Shown one piece after another: positions 45,033-56,445 of a stretch of 64,000 nt of DNA. The translations under genes were made by a program, and so were the position numbers. The notes under the pieces are model-generated. The model was not told the origin of the DNA and did no database searches. It saw nothing but the letters and a program-made list of their open reading frames with translations. The DNA comes from Batillaria attramentaria. Taxonomy: Eukaryota; Mollusca; Gastropoda; Batillariidae. Positions within the stretch are counted from its first letter, which is position 1; each line of letters starts with the position of its first letter. The stretch is from positions 976,001-1,040,000 of the forward strand of contig JACVVK020000195.1 of NCBI GenBank assembly GCA_018292915.2, written 5' to 3'.

Positions 45033-45161
45033 AGACCAGTTCTTGTACATACACTGTATCAGTATTAATGTCAATGTGTCCCGTGTACCATTATTACTGT
45101 CAATATGTCATCATTTGTAAAAAATCCCAAAAACAGGAATAAAAAAAAAAAAAAAAAACAA
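39518..45161 (+). mobile_element. L1/Tx1-type LINE inserted in the palindromic element
   Basis: Bounded by near-identical 17 bp target duplications, AAAGTATGCGTGTTTGC at 39,501-39,517 and AAAGTATGCGTTGTTGC at 45,162-45,178, with a poly-A end. ORF2 runs from about 41,150: APE endonuclease (TLNINGLGQ, FLQETHW, GGDWNVV, YRTDHSLVS), reverse transcriptase (NNKSPGSDG, NWRPITLL, LLLVDIEKAFDSVAW, GCRQGDPCSP, FADDTS) and a C-terminal CTFCGVEEETLTHLFWGC zinc knuckle, to a stop at 44,927-44,929. Frame breaks occur at about 41,395, 42,530, 42,700-42,830, 43,110, 43,200-43,300, 43,490, 43,785 and 44,660. No ORF1 was recognised in 39,518-41,130. A dead but nearly full-length copy. Confidence 0.88.
40136..40265. 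repeat. GT/AT-rich simple repeat in the LINE 5' region
   Basis: (GT)n with interspersed TATA runs. It gives Cys/Val- or His/Thr-rich false frames. Confidence 0.8.
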
Positions 45162-47762
45162 AAAGTATGCGTTGTTGCGGGTACAGAAATGCGAAGAATC
45201 CACTCTAAATACGGTTACTGTTAGACAAGACATGCATTGTTGACATACTGAAATTTTACCCCAATCAGAATGATGCTTCCTGGAAAATTGCGGCCATCAG
45301 TTTGGCCGTTGATTCAAAGGACCCTGTAAAACGGCAGCATTTGATGCTTGTGCACTTATCAGGTCACTGCAGGTGACATGTATCGCGGAAAACATTTACG
45401 AACATTGAACAATTTAGTCAGGAAACGCTTCTTGGTGTTGTGAAGTTCCCTTGTCACCGCATGTGCCAGGTACGTATGAAATATGATATCCAAGTGAGCA
45501 CTTTTTTCGGTAGCGATATTTTGGGGGTGTACTTACTAAAGTAGTTGCTGCTTTGTTAGTAGTGAACGGTTTTTTCTCAAAGAGCAGTGCACACTCAAGA
45601 ATAGTATCCCAGGTGTGTCATATCAAAAGTTCATTGAAATCGCTTTTGTACTTTTGTCACAAACAGCCAACGAAAGTGCAACCTGTTTAATAATGGCTGA
45701 ATATGCGTAATGATGGGAGTAGGGACATTGATTGGTTTCTGTGATAAGGTGTATCCGCGAAAACAAGTATAATATGATGCAAATTCGGGCACATGCTCTG
45801 TGTTTCAGAAGTATCTTCAAGAACTTGTATGAGAGATTATTGCTTATAGATGGCCGTTAATTGAAGCTATCAGTTCCCTATAAGGGCTGAAAGCGGTGCT
45901 TACCAAAAGAGCCTGCCATAATTGCTACACTTGATGCAATTTCCTTTTATACATTTGTCTTGGAGGAAAAGACAATGACTAGTCGTATGAAGAAAGATCC
46001 CTGAATCTAAACAAGCACGTCTTCTTACAGCGGTCATTATTTTACCCATTTTTTCCCATTTCCTTCATTACATGCTGCGGGGGGTAGGTTTATATTTTGC
46101 TGCTAGCAGCCACCAGTTTTAACTTGTCATTGTTTTACATATTGGAAAAAGTAGAGTGATTCCAGGAGAAGGAAAACGTGCATCCCACATCAAATTTGAT
46201 GAACTCTTCACTGCTTGAAATAGGTGACTTAAATCACCTTTTTCTAATTAAACAGAGCATTAATTGCTACGGGGGTAGGTTACCAAGTAGCCAGATATGA
46301 CGGCCACAGTGTACACAGCGTTTTTTGTTACTGACCAACTTTTAGAGGAGAGCTTGGCACTTACGTGTTACTAGCCCATCCACTATGTCCTTTTGGCTGT
46401 GAGGGGAAATGACGGGAATCCATATTGTGTTGGGTTCAAAAACTGACTATACACAGCAAAGATTACAAATGACGCCGCTGCAGCAGGTATTGTGCACACA
46501 CTTCAAGTTTGACTACTGGATATGTTAGGCCAGACCACCTGTGGTGGTCCAACGAAATGACGACAGATTTGCCTGTAGAAGCTCTCAGTTATCAAATCTT
46601 CCTTTTTCCATATAGACGCCAATTCTCTTACTGATGGGGACCGGGCTGACATATTACGCTGCTGCAGCTGCTACGCTTGACAGATCATTTGCAGACGCAC
46701 ATCATGCTTTAGAGAAATGGTCCAGCAACCCTAAAATACTATTACAAGTATACCTTTTTGCCTCAAATTCTAACGCACTCAGAAACTGTCGGACTTTTCA
46801 TTAATTCCTGTTTTGAGGTACAGGTACAGAAATTAGACAAACTTAATATGAAACGTCCAGAAAAATAATATCACACGAATGCAAATGAAAAACAATAGAC
46901 ACAAAAAGCAAATCTGTGAAATCTCTTTTATTTTCAACGTGTTTTTCCTTGGAACAAACGCCGTTATTTTGCCTCTTTTTTGAACATTCATAAGTTTACA
47001 AATGAAAATCACTGGCATATATTTCTGGCAAATGTGATGGAGTACTGAACTAGCAGCCATTATTAAATAGGTTGCACTTTCGTTGGCTGTTAGTGACAAA
47101 AGTACAAAAGCGATTTCAATGAACTTTTGATATGACACAACTGGGATACTATTCTTGAGTGTGCACTGCTCTTTGAGAAAATCGTTCACTACTCACAACG
47201 CAGCAACTACTTTAGTAAGTACAACCCAAAATATCGCTACCGAAAAAAGTGCTCACTTGGATATCATATTTCATACGTACCTGGACATGCGGTGACAAGG
47301 GAACTTCACAACACCAAGAAGCGTTTCCTGACTAAATTGTTCAATGTTCGTAAATGTTTTCCGCGATACATGTCACCTGCAGTGACCTGATAAGTGCACA
47401 AGCATCAAATGCTGCCGTTTACAGGGTCCTTTGAATCAACGGCCAAACTGATGGCCGCAATTTTCCAGGAAGCATCATTCTGATTGGGGTAAAATTTCAG
47501 TATGTCAACAATGCATGTCTTGTCTAACAGTAACCGTATTTAGAGTGGAGTTCTGCGCATTTCTGTACCCGCAAACACGCATACTTTGTGCACACCTCAA
47601 AAGCCCATTTATAGGGCTCATATAGTGAAAGTGGCAAGATAAACGGTCGTCTTTAACGGTGACGCGGACGGAGAAAAAATTCACGGAGACCACCACGGCA
47701 TTAGGGGCCTGTGTTCTACTGAAATCTGTAATAAAAGGTTAGGATCAAATTTGTTCTACCTT

Positions 47763-48560
47763 GTTCGGCAATTTTCCTAGCCTATTACAGACATCAGCCT
47801 CAGAATCAAAAGTGCTTCAATCATATCACAACAATCAAGGCTACTCTCTTCTTAGCACTACAACACTTACAGACAACAATGGACAGACTCAAACACAAGA
47901 TTACACAGGAACACACACCACACATGACAGTACTTGACGCATGCACTAGGAACACACCCCTACCACCACACTTGCGCACGCCCACCTGCATCCACACCAC
48001 CCTCACCTAAACCTGTGCACATACAACCACATCAACATCTGCCACCACCCTCATCCACACATACACTTACACTACCCTCACACACATCCACATCTGCATC
48101 ACTTTCAACCAAACCACCACTCTCATCCACGCATACATCTGAACCAACCTTATCTGTACCCCTACCTGCACCACCCTCATCAAACAAACCTACACCCATG
48201 CCACCATCTTGCACATTCCCATCTACACCATCCTCATCTACACATACGCACACATCATTCACATTCACATCCACATATGCACCCACAACATCCTCATCAC
48301 ACTTCAAATACCCTGCACCAAAACCACGACAATCATACACAACACCCACATACGCCACACCAAACAGATCACACAGACCACTCTTACCTCCACCACACTG
48401 CAGAAAAAACTTTACTTCCAACCCAGCCACACACCCATACAGACTCCCACGCACACCACTTCTACATACACCTAACAAACCAACACACACTCACACTAAA
48501 ACACTAACCTACACACACGTGCACTGACTACTACACTACACTACACACACTACAAATCAT
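47763..48560. other. CA-rich low-G tract, no convincing gene
   Basis: About 700 bp very poor in G on the plus strand, with CACAC, CCACC and ACATC runs. A 197-codon plus frame (47,934-48,527) is Ser/Thr/Pro/His-rich with no domain, and the opposite strand is open too. This is composition, not clear coding. Confidence 0.55.
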
Positions 48561-50450
48561 ACGTTTTAACCCATCACTTCACATCATCTTTCATACTCAT
48601 TCTCATCTCCATCTTCATACGAGAAATACACAAAAATTTTTAAAAATCATCATACCACTTTGAGTGTTCTCTTCTCACTTGTTGGTTGGTTTTTTGGTTT
48701 AAATACTTCTATTATTCCTTTTTATATATATTTTTTATATATCTCCGAATGGGGTTACTGGGTAAAGTCGATGTCTTCTTTCCATAAACAAAATGTCTTG
48801 CGCGTCTGTGGTTATTTTTCATGTTTTGGACAAGTATTAAGATTTTTTTTTAGTGCACTGAAAGACTTTAGTGACGCACAGACTTAAAAGTTAAATTAAC
48901 TGATAAGTTATACTGTGGTAATGCTGCATCATTCATGTGGAGACATAGCATTAGCTGCGCTCAACTTTCAATGACTCTTGGCTATGCTCCGCGTCGCAAG
49001 CCCAGATACGATACATACAATCTGTGTTGAAGTCCTCAATTTTTTCTTGTTAGATCTTGATTTTTATTGTTATGCTCTCCTGGAGTTTTTGTCACAGTAT
49101 GTATGTATACAAACACACGCTCCTGAGGTGTCAGTGTGCCAAGCATCTGATACTGAATTACTCTGTGAACAGCTTTGTCCTTATCAGTGATATCACTGTC
49201 TTTACCTCTTTTCCAAAGCCTTTCACAAGACCAATAGGCTCTTAGATTTGTTTCACATGTCCAGAATGTTTGTTTTTCAACAAACTGAACAAAATTACCA
49301 TGAATTATAAAGAATGCCATAAGTTTGTTTGTCGCCAGGTGCGCACAGTCAAAAGTACAAGTACTAAAAATAGAAAATGACGATACTAAAAAATGCGAAT
49401 CGTTACGGGTTGAGATCTCTTCAGATTTGGATTCAGCACACAAAATACATCTAGGATCACCCAATTTTTTGTACTTTAGAAAACCTGTCCACGGAAACGA
49501 TTTTTAAGCAGTAATTTGGGGCGTCCCAACGCCTAATTCGAGGGTTCCCTGCCTTAAGTCGTATCTCTAGTCTGTCTGTCTGAATCGATAACAGAGAGCC
49601 CTCAATCAGATAGGCTGCCGGGGAGAATCAGACTGCATGGCTGAGGGCCTGTGGCTACATGTTAAGTTTGACGTAGGACGGTACGTAGAACATGTGTATG
49701 TGAACATCTGTGGTTCTTTGAAGAAGCGATTAATCAATCATTACGGAGAACTGCATAATATATTGATTTGGTCTAGTCGTTAAAGCATGAATCACGACGG
49801 ACATGAATTTTTGCTGTTGTTGTGGCTTTTTGTTTGTTTGTTTGTTTTTTCCTGGCCAGACCAAAATCGTGTGCATCACTCGCCTTTGTGCACACCCGCA
49901 TACATTGCATACATGCCAATATGTACACGTAAAAACCCCACCTGCGTCATCCGAGGAAGAAAGGGTGTATACGTAGTGGAATGAAAAAAATCAGATATTA
50001 CACTGCACACTCTGAAAAGCAGAGTGGAGGTTTTAACGTACTGCTGAGTGTCTGTGGCAAACACTAAATCCAGTTCATCGATGGAATTCCTGCTTTCCAC
50101 ACCTCAAGATAGAACAATTCAGAAACAGTGGCGAGACATCCCCCAAAGAACGCCGCCAGCATTACGTCAATCAAAACTGACGTTGGCAAATCACTGATAA
50201 TTTGAGTACAGGCGATGTCACACTGAAAACAGGTTTTCTTAAAAGGCAAAACGCCCGAAACATGCTTTACATGACACGTGAAAACATGTTCTGAGAAACA
50301 ACCTCGAAACCACTCTCTGGGGCACAGAGTCTTTCAGTGGAAAGTACATCTGCGCACGGTGGGGAAATGGCGCTCACTGCGCTACGTGATGGGCCTAAAT
50401 TGTCTCGGTGCTAGAAAAGGAAACGGTAATGACTACGAAGTGGTTACAAG
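48561..50450. other. Intergenic, no gene seen
   Basis: AT-rich. Short frames only; no domain, RNA gene or complete transposon recognised. Confidence 0.5.
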
Positions 50451-50454
50451 TTAA

Positions 50455-51120
50455 GCAAATAAAAGCGACATAAAAGGGACAGAAACCCACTTAACTTTCA
50501 CAAAGGACGGCACAGGTCAACGTTTCGGCTTCCGCCTTCCTCAGGACACAAACAAATGGGACATAACTTCAACAAACAAACAAAGGTAACTCTGCGGACG
50601 TAGTGACATACACGGCGCTGGGGAAATAATAAATAATAATAATAAAAAAAAAACGCTGGGCGAGAAAAGGACCAGAAAACAATAGTAAAAATATCACAAC
50701 ACCCATCCTTTGGTGACAGAAGACCATGGACTGTGTGTGAAAAAAGGATAGTAAAAAAAAAAATAGCAGACATCACGACACCCATCCTTTGGTGACACAA
50801 GACCAAGGGTGTTGTGATGTCTGCTATTTTTTTTTTTTTTTTTTTACTATTCTTTTCTGTTCTTTTCTGCCCCACTCTTTTTTTTCACACACAGTCCATG
50901 GTCTTCCGTCACCGAAGGATGGGTGTTGTGATATTTTTACTGTTGTTTTCTGGTCCTTTTCTCGCCCAGCGTTTTTTTTTTTTCCCCGCGCCGTGTATGT
51001 CACTACGTCCGCAGAGTAACCTTTTGTTTGTTTGTTGAAGTTATGTCCCATTTGTTTGTGTCCTGAGGAAGGCGGAAGCCGAAACGTTGACCTGTTCCTT
51101 TAATGTCGCTTTTATTTGCT
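50455..51120. mobile_element. About 660 bp foldback palindrome
   Basis: The left arm (from AAGCAAATAAAAGCGACAT, through CGTTTCGGCTTCCGCCTTCC) is the inverse of the right arm (ending at about 51,120), with the centre near 50,800. Arms include an inverted pair of CACCCATCCTTTGGTGACA. The left arm has an extra piece of about 33 bp at about 50,481-50,513. No coding frame. Confidence 0.85.
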
Positions 51121-51286
51121 TGTCTCGGTGCTCTCAAACACAAGGTCGCGCAATGTCATCCTTGACCAGCTTTGAACCCAGAGGGATCCTCAATGGCGCA
51201 AGTGATGGCAGGCTGTCTTCAGAGTGAAAGTAGGCGTGTTTCTGAATCAGAGACATACATAACATGTCTCTGTCTGAATACAGATC

Positions 51287-51523
51287 CAGGGGCGCCGGAA
51301 CCGGGGGGGGGGGGGAGCAGGGGGGGCAGCTGCCCCCCTGTACCCAAGCAGGGGGGGCAAGAGTCTTTTTGCCCTCCCCCCCCCCCCCCTGGAAAATCAG
51401 GTGACTATGGCAAGAGGGGGGGGGGGCAAAGCCATGGTCTTGCCCCCCCCTCCCCTACCTCTCCCCCTACCCTAGTGCTCTTCCCTCATCCCTCATCCCA
51501 CCCAACAGAGAACTTCTGTTTTT

Positions 51524-51559
<36 letters not shown>

Positions 51560-51724
51560 CTTTTCACTTCGGGCAACGTCCTGGTTCGTAAAGTTTTTTG
51601 TCTACGCAGCATTTGATCGCCCCCCCCCCCCCCCCCCCCCCCGCTTTTCACTTTCTTCGGGCAACGTTCCCCTCTCCGAGATTCTGCCCCCCCTCCCCCC
51701 CCCCAACATCTTCCGGCGCCCCTG
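51287..51724. mobile_element. MITE with CAGGGGCGCCGGAA ends, copy 2
   Basis: Same termini as copy 1, flanked by AGATC at 51,282-51,286 and 51,725-51,729. Internal blocks run in reverse order compared with copy 1. Contains about 30 C at about 51,529-51,558 and about 22 C at about 51,620. Confidence 0.88.
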
Positions 51725-52289
51725 AGATCTATTATTACATTCAGTCCTAGAGAACGGGTGTGTATGCTTTTGTAATCGTCTCTTATTCCACCACAAGGCA
51801 GGTACGTGATCGTCTGCACCGTGCAATAATACTTGCCTGTAGAGTGCAACGGCCTGTCAGAGTGCAACCCCTTGCCGTTTACTCACATCCTGTTGGATCA
51901 GTGTACCACGTAAACAGTGCCATCAAAGCGCAACAAAAATTGTCCGCTGGCAAAGATTTTGCCTAAACCAAATGTGGTCGGATATTCAAGACTTCGTTTC
52001 AAATCGATTCATATGACACAAGTCTTCGCTTTTCTCAAACAAAAAAAAACAACAACAAAAAAAAAAAATCCAAAAAAAAAAAAAAAAAAATTCGCCATTT
52101 TTGAAAATGGCGCTGTAAGCAGTCACATTTTCACGACCCGCCGAAAAGGGACTGCACTCTGGAGTCTACCTCGAAACATGTGTAGAGTGCTCTCCCTTAA
52201 CTCCTTGAACAAACATGGGGCCTATATATGTCGAGTAGCGACAGTGAGGACGATATTCCGTTCTTTGCTGCTTCAGCAGCCGTCCTCTC

Positions 52290-52309
52290 CCTCACACACC
52301 ACACACACA

Positions 52310-52340
<31 letters not shown>

Positions 52341-52425
52341 CGCACGCACGCACGCACGCACTTTCCCATTCATGGGACAATAAAGATCTAACGAACTGAA
52401 CTGAGCTGAATTGAACTGAAATTTC
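52290..52425 (+). repeat. (CA)n and non-LTR-type 3' tail
   Basis: (CA)n, then CATTCATGGGACAATAAAG and a GAACT/GAATT pentamer tail: the 3' end of a plus-strand retroposon. The body upstream (about 52,120-52,290) was not assigned. Confidence 0.6.
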
Positions 52426-53135
52426 TGCAATTCTAATGGAGGAGGGAGATCAAGTACTGCAGAAAACAAATAATTCTGCATTTTTGATAGCTCATTTGCA
52501 TATCTGCAAAAAGCGGTATCTACGCAATTGGTTTTTCTGTCTAAACCACAAGAAGAAGACGAAGAACACATTGCTATTTTATTATTTTCTTATCATTTAT
52601 CTTATTAGTCATTATTGCTTTGACCAAGCCTAACATTGGCACCCTTGCACAGCTTCCAATGCAAAGTGCACTGTGCGTGTACACATATGTGCTGCTCAAA
52701 TTTGCTAAGGAATGAAAACTGCCTTTTTACTTGAAATGCGTTCCGACGGAGATTTTATTACAACTGTAACCGGGTTTTCAACTGGGGGTAAAGAATGCAC
52801 TGATTTACATCCCTGCTTTTAATACTCGAGGGGCCCTTCCGGAAGTACCTATCGTTACAGATACGAAAGAAGAGAGACAGTATGTTCTTAGCAGGGAAAA
52901 ACTCGAAATGGAAAGGACAAAACATTTGTTTTCACCATTATTGTACAGTAAGGCCTTAGTAACTTATGTCAGCCCAAATAGCCGAAACTAGTTTACCTGT
53001 GCCCAAGAGAGATCACAATGCCAGCGGATTTAGTAGGCATTTTAACCACTTTTTGTTTTGTTCATGTGACATTCATTGGTTGCTATGACAGGTAGCACCG
53101 GCCAGTCCTGGCACGGATAAAAAGAACTCCAAAAC
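52426..53135. other. Intergenic, no gene seen
   Basis: No open frame of note and no repeat family recognised. Confidence 0.5.
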
Positions 53136-53138
53136 CGG

Positions 53139-53510
53139 TCCCCGTAGTGTTGTGGTTAGCACTTCGGACCATGGACCGGGAGACCCGGGTTCGAGTCCCA
53201 GCCGAGGAAAGCGGGATTTTTCCTACTTAGGTCGGCTCCTACCCAGAGCGGGTGTGCTATGGGCCCAATGGGGAGGCTGTTGCCACACAGCCGAGCTTCA
53301 CCCACTTCACGGGTGCGACTTTGGGGGCGCTTCCCTTGGTATGACACGTCTTATGACCGCAGGTGCCGTAGTTTCCGGGCCTGGTTAATGCCGGGGATAT
53401 TTATGACAGGAAAGCGTGGAATGCGGCCCTGTCCCGCAGTCCCAAACCACACGGACGTACATAGCATCATCTTACCATCATCCTCATCTCCATCATCATG
53501 CATAATAAAA
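53139..53510 (+). mobile_element. tRNA-derived SINE of a second family
   Basis: The head has an A-box-like TGTGGTTAGCAC and a perfect B-box core GGGTTCGAGTCCC, then GCCGAGGAAAGCGGGATTTT. The tRNA fold lacks a proper 3' acceptor end and continues into an unrelated body that ends in (CATCAT)-type repeats. This argues for a SINE rather than a tRNA gene. Confidence 0.72.
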
Positions 53511-53860
53511 ATTACCCCAGCTTCCGAGCCCTTCGTGGATTCCACCCATTACCAGGGAGGACACCACTGAACTGGCAAAAGAGTTGGGGCAGCAAAAAAA
53601 ACAAAAACAAAAAAAAAACAAAGAAAAAAACCCTCCAAAAAATAACACGGTGCAAGAACTCCTTAGTTCAGCTCCTGCTTGGCCACGTTTGGGTTAGAAG
53701 TGTGAACACTCGTGGTGGACCAGGTCTGGGCCGCTAAACCCAACCAGAGTAATGCTCGAAACAATCAGAAGGCAATATGCCTGGGCATGAACATTTGGGT
53801 ACCGCATGAAAGTACCTGCTACCATTTACGACGAACAGCACACAAACATTTTATACACCG

Positions 53861-54973
53861 TTACAGACCTTTCTTACCTTCCTCATCGTACCGTGTAGAC
53901 AATGCGCTCGTTCTGCTGGCGGTTGCTGTCTCCTGCGTGGGGACCCGGTGTGGAATCCCTCGGCAATACTTCTCTCTTTCCAGTTCCCCTTCGTGTAGCC
54001 CCACCAGGCCTTGTGTAAGTGTTCCAGTCGTTAATAGCCGCAGAAACGATGGTTTCTTTACATTCCTGGTGGCTTCTAGCAGACATTCGACTTGAACCTT
54101 TTTCTCCGTTGCCTTGTTGTTGAACACAATATACCTGTTGTCGCATTCCTTCAATACCTGACGGAGCCCAGCTGGTGCATCTGCATGAAAGAGGTCGTGT
54201 TCTATTTGTTTATGTTCGCGGATGTCGCCTCCTGTGAAAACAATCACTGAATGGTTTGTCACGTTTTCTCCAAGTATTTGCTTTATGGTTTCATATGCAG
54301 CATAGTCTTCTCTTGAGTAGCGTTGGTGGGCTGCAATGACTATCACAACAGCGTCAGGACATTCACACCAGGACCGTAAACTTTCTGTGATTCTTCGAGC
54401 TGTGGTCCTCTTGCGCTAGTTGTGTGTCAAAGAAGCCCGGTGTGTCCATCACCTGTAAAGCAAACAACTAGGCCAAAAAGACGACACTTCAGGCGCACAC
54501 TGTTTGATTAGGTCTGATTGTAAACGAACGTGATTTGAAAACCCATGTCTTAGCATAGGCAGATACAATTTCTACCCCCCCCCCACGCCCCCTCCACCTT
54601 CCCCCCCCACAAAAAAAAAAAAAAAATTTTAAAATTTATATTATGACTGCGAAAAATAGTTAGAATAGCCTTGCATTGTTTACTGCTCGTTTCTCTCTCT
54701 CCTAAAGGGTTCTACGTTGAAAAGGGTCGCGCGAATGCAAACCGCACATCTTTGGGAATTACAGAGCATGTCCATTTTAGATGATTTCTCCCCAAATAAT
54801 GTTCTAACCTGGACAGAGGTTGTATCCGTGTCGTCCAGTCGCAACTTCACATTGCTGAGTCCGTGAGCTGAATGACCGGACTTCATGAACTTCAAACTTC
54901 TTCTCACCAAGAATAGTGTTCCCGGTTGAACTCTTTCCACTCCCCGATTTGCCCACAAGCAAGAACCGAAAGC
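53861..54973 (-). pseudogene. Decayed GIMAP gene (third locus)
   Basis: The P-loop exon (54,973-54,809) has [18 protein letters not shown] after a CTTGCAG acceptor. The next exon (54,452-53,861) starts VMDTPGFFDTQ and later has IVIAAHQRYSRED, VIVFTGGDI and YIVFNN. Two frame breaks are visible: near 54,850, where CEV and the DDTDTTSVQ that precedes the donor are in different frames, and near 54,405-54,420, after LAQE. The C-terminus is short and lacks the long coiled coil. No SAM-like exon was found upstream. Base-calling errors could mimic the breaks, but two in one short gene plus the lost tail favour a pseudogene. Confidence 0.8.
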
Positions 54974-55123
54974 CTGCAAGCAGAGAACAGTCATCCATTT
55001 AATCGTGTGAAGTGAACGAGTAGGGCAGAGTGAGTTAGTTTCATGGTCACCATAAGAAAGTATTCTGTTTTTCGTAAATTAGTCATTCATTTTAGTCAGT
55101 GTTAAGTGATTATTGTGTACAAT
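54974..55123. other. Short spacer
   Basis: Nothing recognised. Confidence 0.5.
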
Positions 55124-55330
55124 ACAATACAATACAATACAATACAATACAATACAATACAATACAATACAATACAATACATCTTTATTATCCCCTTAGG
55201 GGGAAATTATGGTGTGGGGATCATAAAAACATAAGATAGTACATTAAAATCACTCAAATAAATAAATATACACCTTAAAATATCACATCATATCCTAAAT
55301 ATCACATCATTGCTATGCCATCACAGCTTT

Positions 55331-55385
<55 letters not shown>

Positions 55386-55740
55386 CCCAACCTGATCAGC
55401 TGACAGCCGCAGGCATGGCACCCTTTGGATTTTCTATTTAGAATTAGAATTGAGGATGCTGACAGTTGACGGTGTAAACTAAGCCGATATCTTTTTGTGC
55501 GGCACTTCGGTGCGCGCAGTCGTCTACCTGAAGGAAGGGTTTCAAAGAATGTATTTAAAATATGGGTATTGTCGTTTCGAATGTTGGTGGCCTTGCCCGC
55601 GGCTCTCGCTGTGAAGAGGTCAGTGAGAGTTTGCTGTTTTGTTCCCACAATCTTACTCCACACATTCACAATGCCATTCAATCTGTTTTTCTCTTTCACA
55701 CCCAGACAAACAAACCAGTGTAAGGATTAGTCAGTACATG
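55124..55740 (-). mobile_element. 3' fragment of a CR1/Rex1-like LINE
   Basis: On the minus strand, 55,699-55,440 encodes a typical C-terminal RT-downstream region (LNGIVNVWSKIVGT, FFETLPSGRRLRAPKCRTKR). The 3' end has AATAAAG and a GTATT pentamer tail ((AATAC)n on the plus strand at 55,124-55,181). A broken (CA)n lies at 55,331-55,384. Truncated at the 5' end. Confidence 0.78.
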
Positions 55741-55750
55741 TGATTGATTT

Positions 55751-55752
<2 letters not shown>

Positions 55753-55792
<40 letters not shown>

Positions 55793-55796
55793 CACA
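55753..55796. repeat. (CA)n microsatellite
   Basis: About 20 CA units next to the foldback element. Confidence 0.95.
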
Positions 55797-55824
55797 CAGA
55801 GATGTAAACACTGACGGTCAAGAC

Positions 55825-56437
55825 CAACCCTGTACCCGGGTCCTCGCTTTTTGGCCCATGCGATGATGCCATTATCGGGCTTACCAAGACCGAGCCGAGC
55901 CAAGTGATACCTAAGAAGGAAAAAACAAAAATACTCGGTGACAAGGAAAGTGGACAGTTGCGAACAACTTTGAGGTCCCAGTGTTATTTCATAGTCTGCA
56001 CAAAAGCGATGAAAACTGTCGCATTCGCCAGCACAGTACATTTTCAGCCCGGTTAGAGAGTATTGCCTGCATGTGTTTTCTAACTTGCCGCAACAAGCAC
56101 GCATTTTTCGTGGCAGAGCACAAAGCCCCCACGAAAAATGCATGCTTGCTGCGGGTCTGTGTATGCATGAGGGACAACTCATGCAGGAAATAATCTCTAA
56201 ACAGGCTGAAAATGTACTGTGCTGGTAAAATGCGACAGTTTTCACCGCTTCCGTGCACACTGTGACATAACACTGGGACCTCAAAGTTGTCGGCAACTGT
56301 CCACTTTCCTTGTCACCGAGTATTTTTGTTTGTTTTTTTTTCTTCTTAGGTATCACTTGGCTCGGCTCGGTCTCGGTTAGCCCGACCTGGGCATCATCGC
56401 AGGGGCCAAGAGAAGCGAGGACCCGGGTACAGGGTTG
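55825..56437. mobile_element. 613 bp hAT-like foldback element
   Basis: The two halves are inverted copies: CAACCCTGTACCCGGGTCCT at the left and its inverse at the right end. Flanked by the 8 bp GTCAAGAC at 55,817-55,824 and 56,438-56,445, a hAT-size target duplication. The centre is a hairpin around ACGCATTTTTCGTGG. No transposase. Half copies lie in both GIMAP introns. Confidence 0.88.
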
Positions 56438-56445
56438 GTCAAGAC

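Larger units (their letters stand above)
39325..47762. mobile_element. Large palindromic element, left arm split by a LINE
   Basis: The left arm (39,325-39,517 plus 45,179 to about 45,700) is the inverse of the right arm (about 47,100-47,762); both start AAGGTAGAACAAATTTGATCC at the outside. With the LINE removed the element is about 2.8 kb with arms near 0.7 kb. The centre (about 45,700-47,100) shows no coding domain. Superfamily and target duplication are unresolved. Confidence 0.78.

Noticed and set aside
47934..48527. 197-codon Ser/Thr/Pro/His-rich frame
   Set aside because: Both strands are open because of extreme base composition; no start context, domain or splice evidence.
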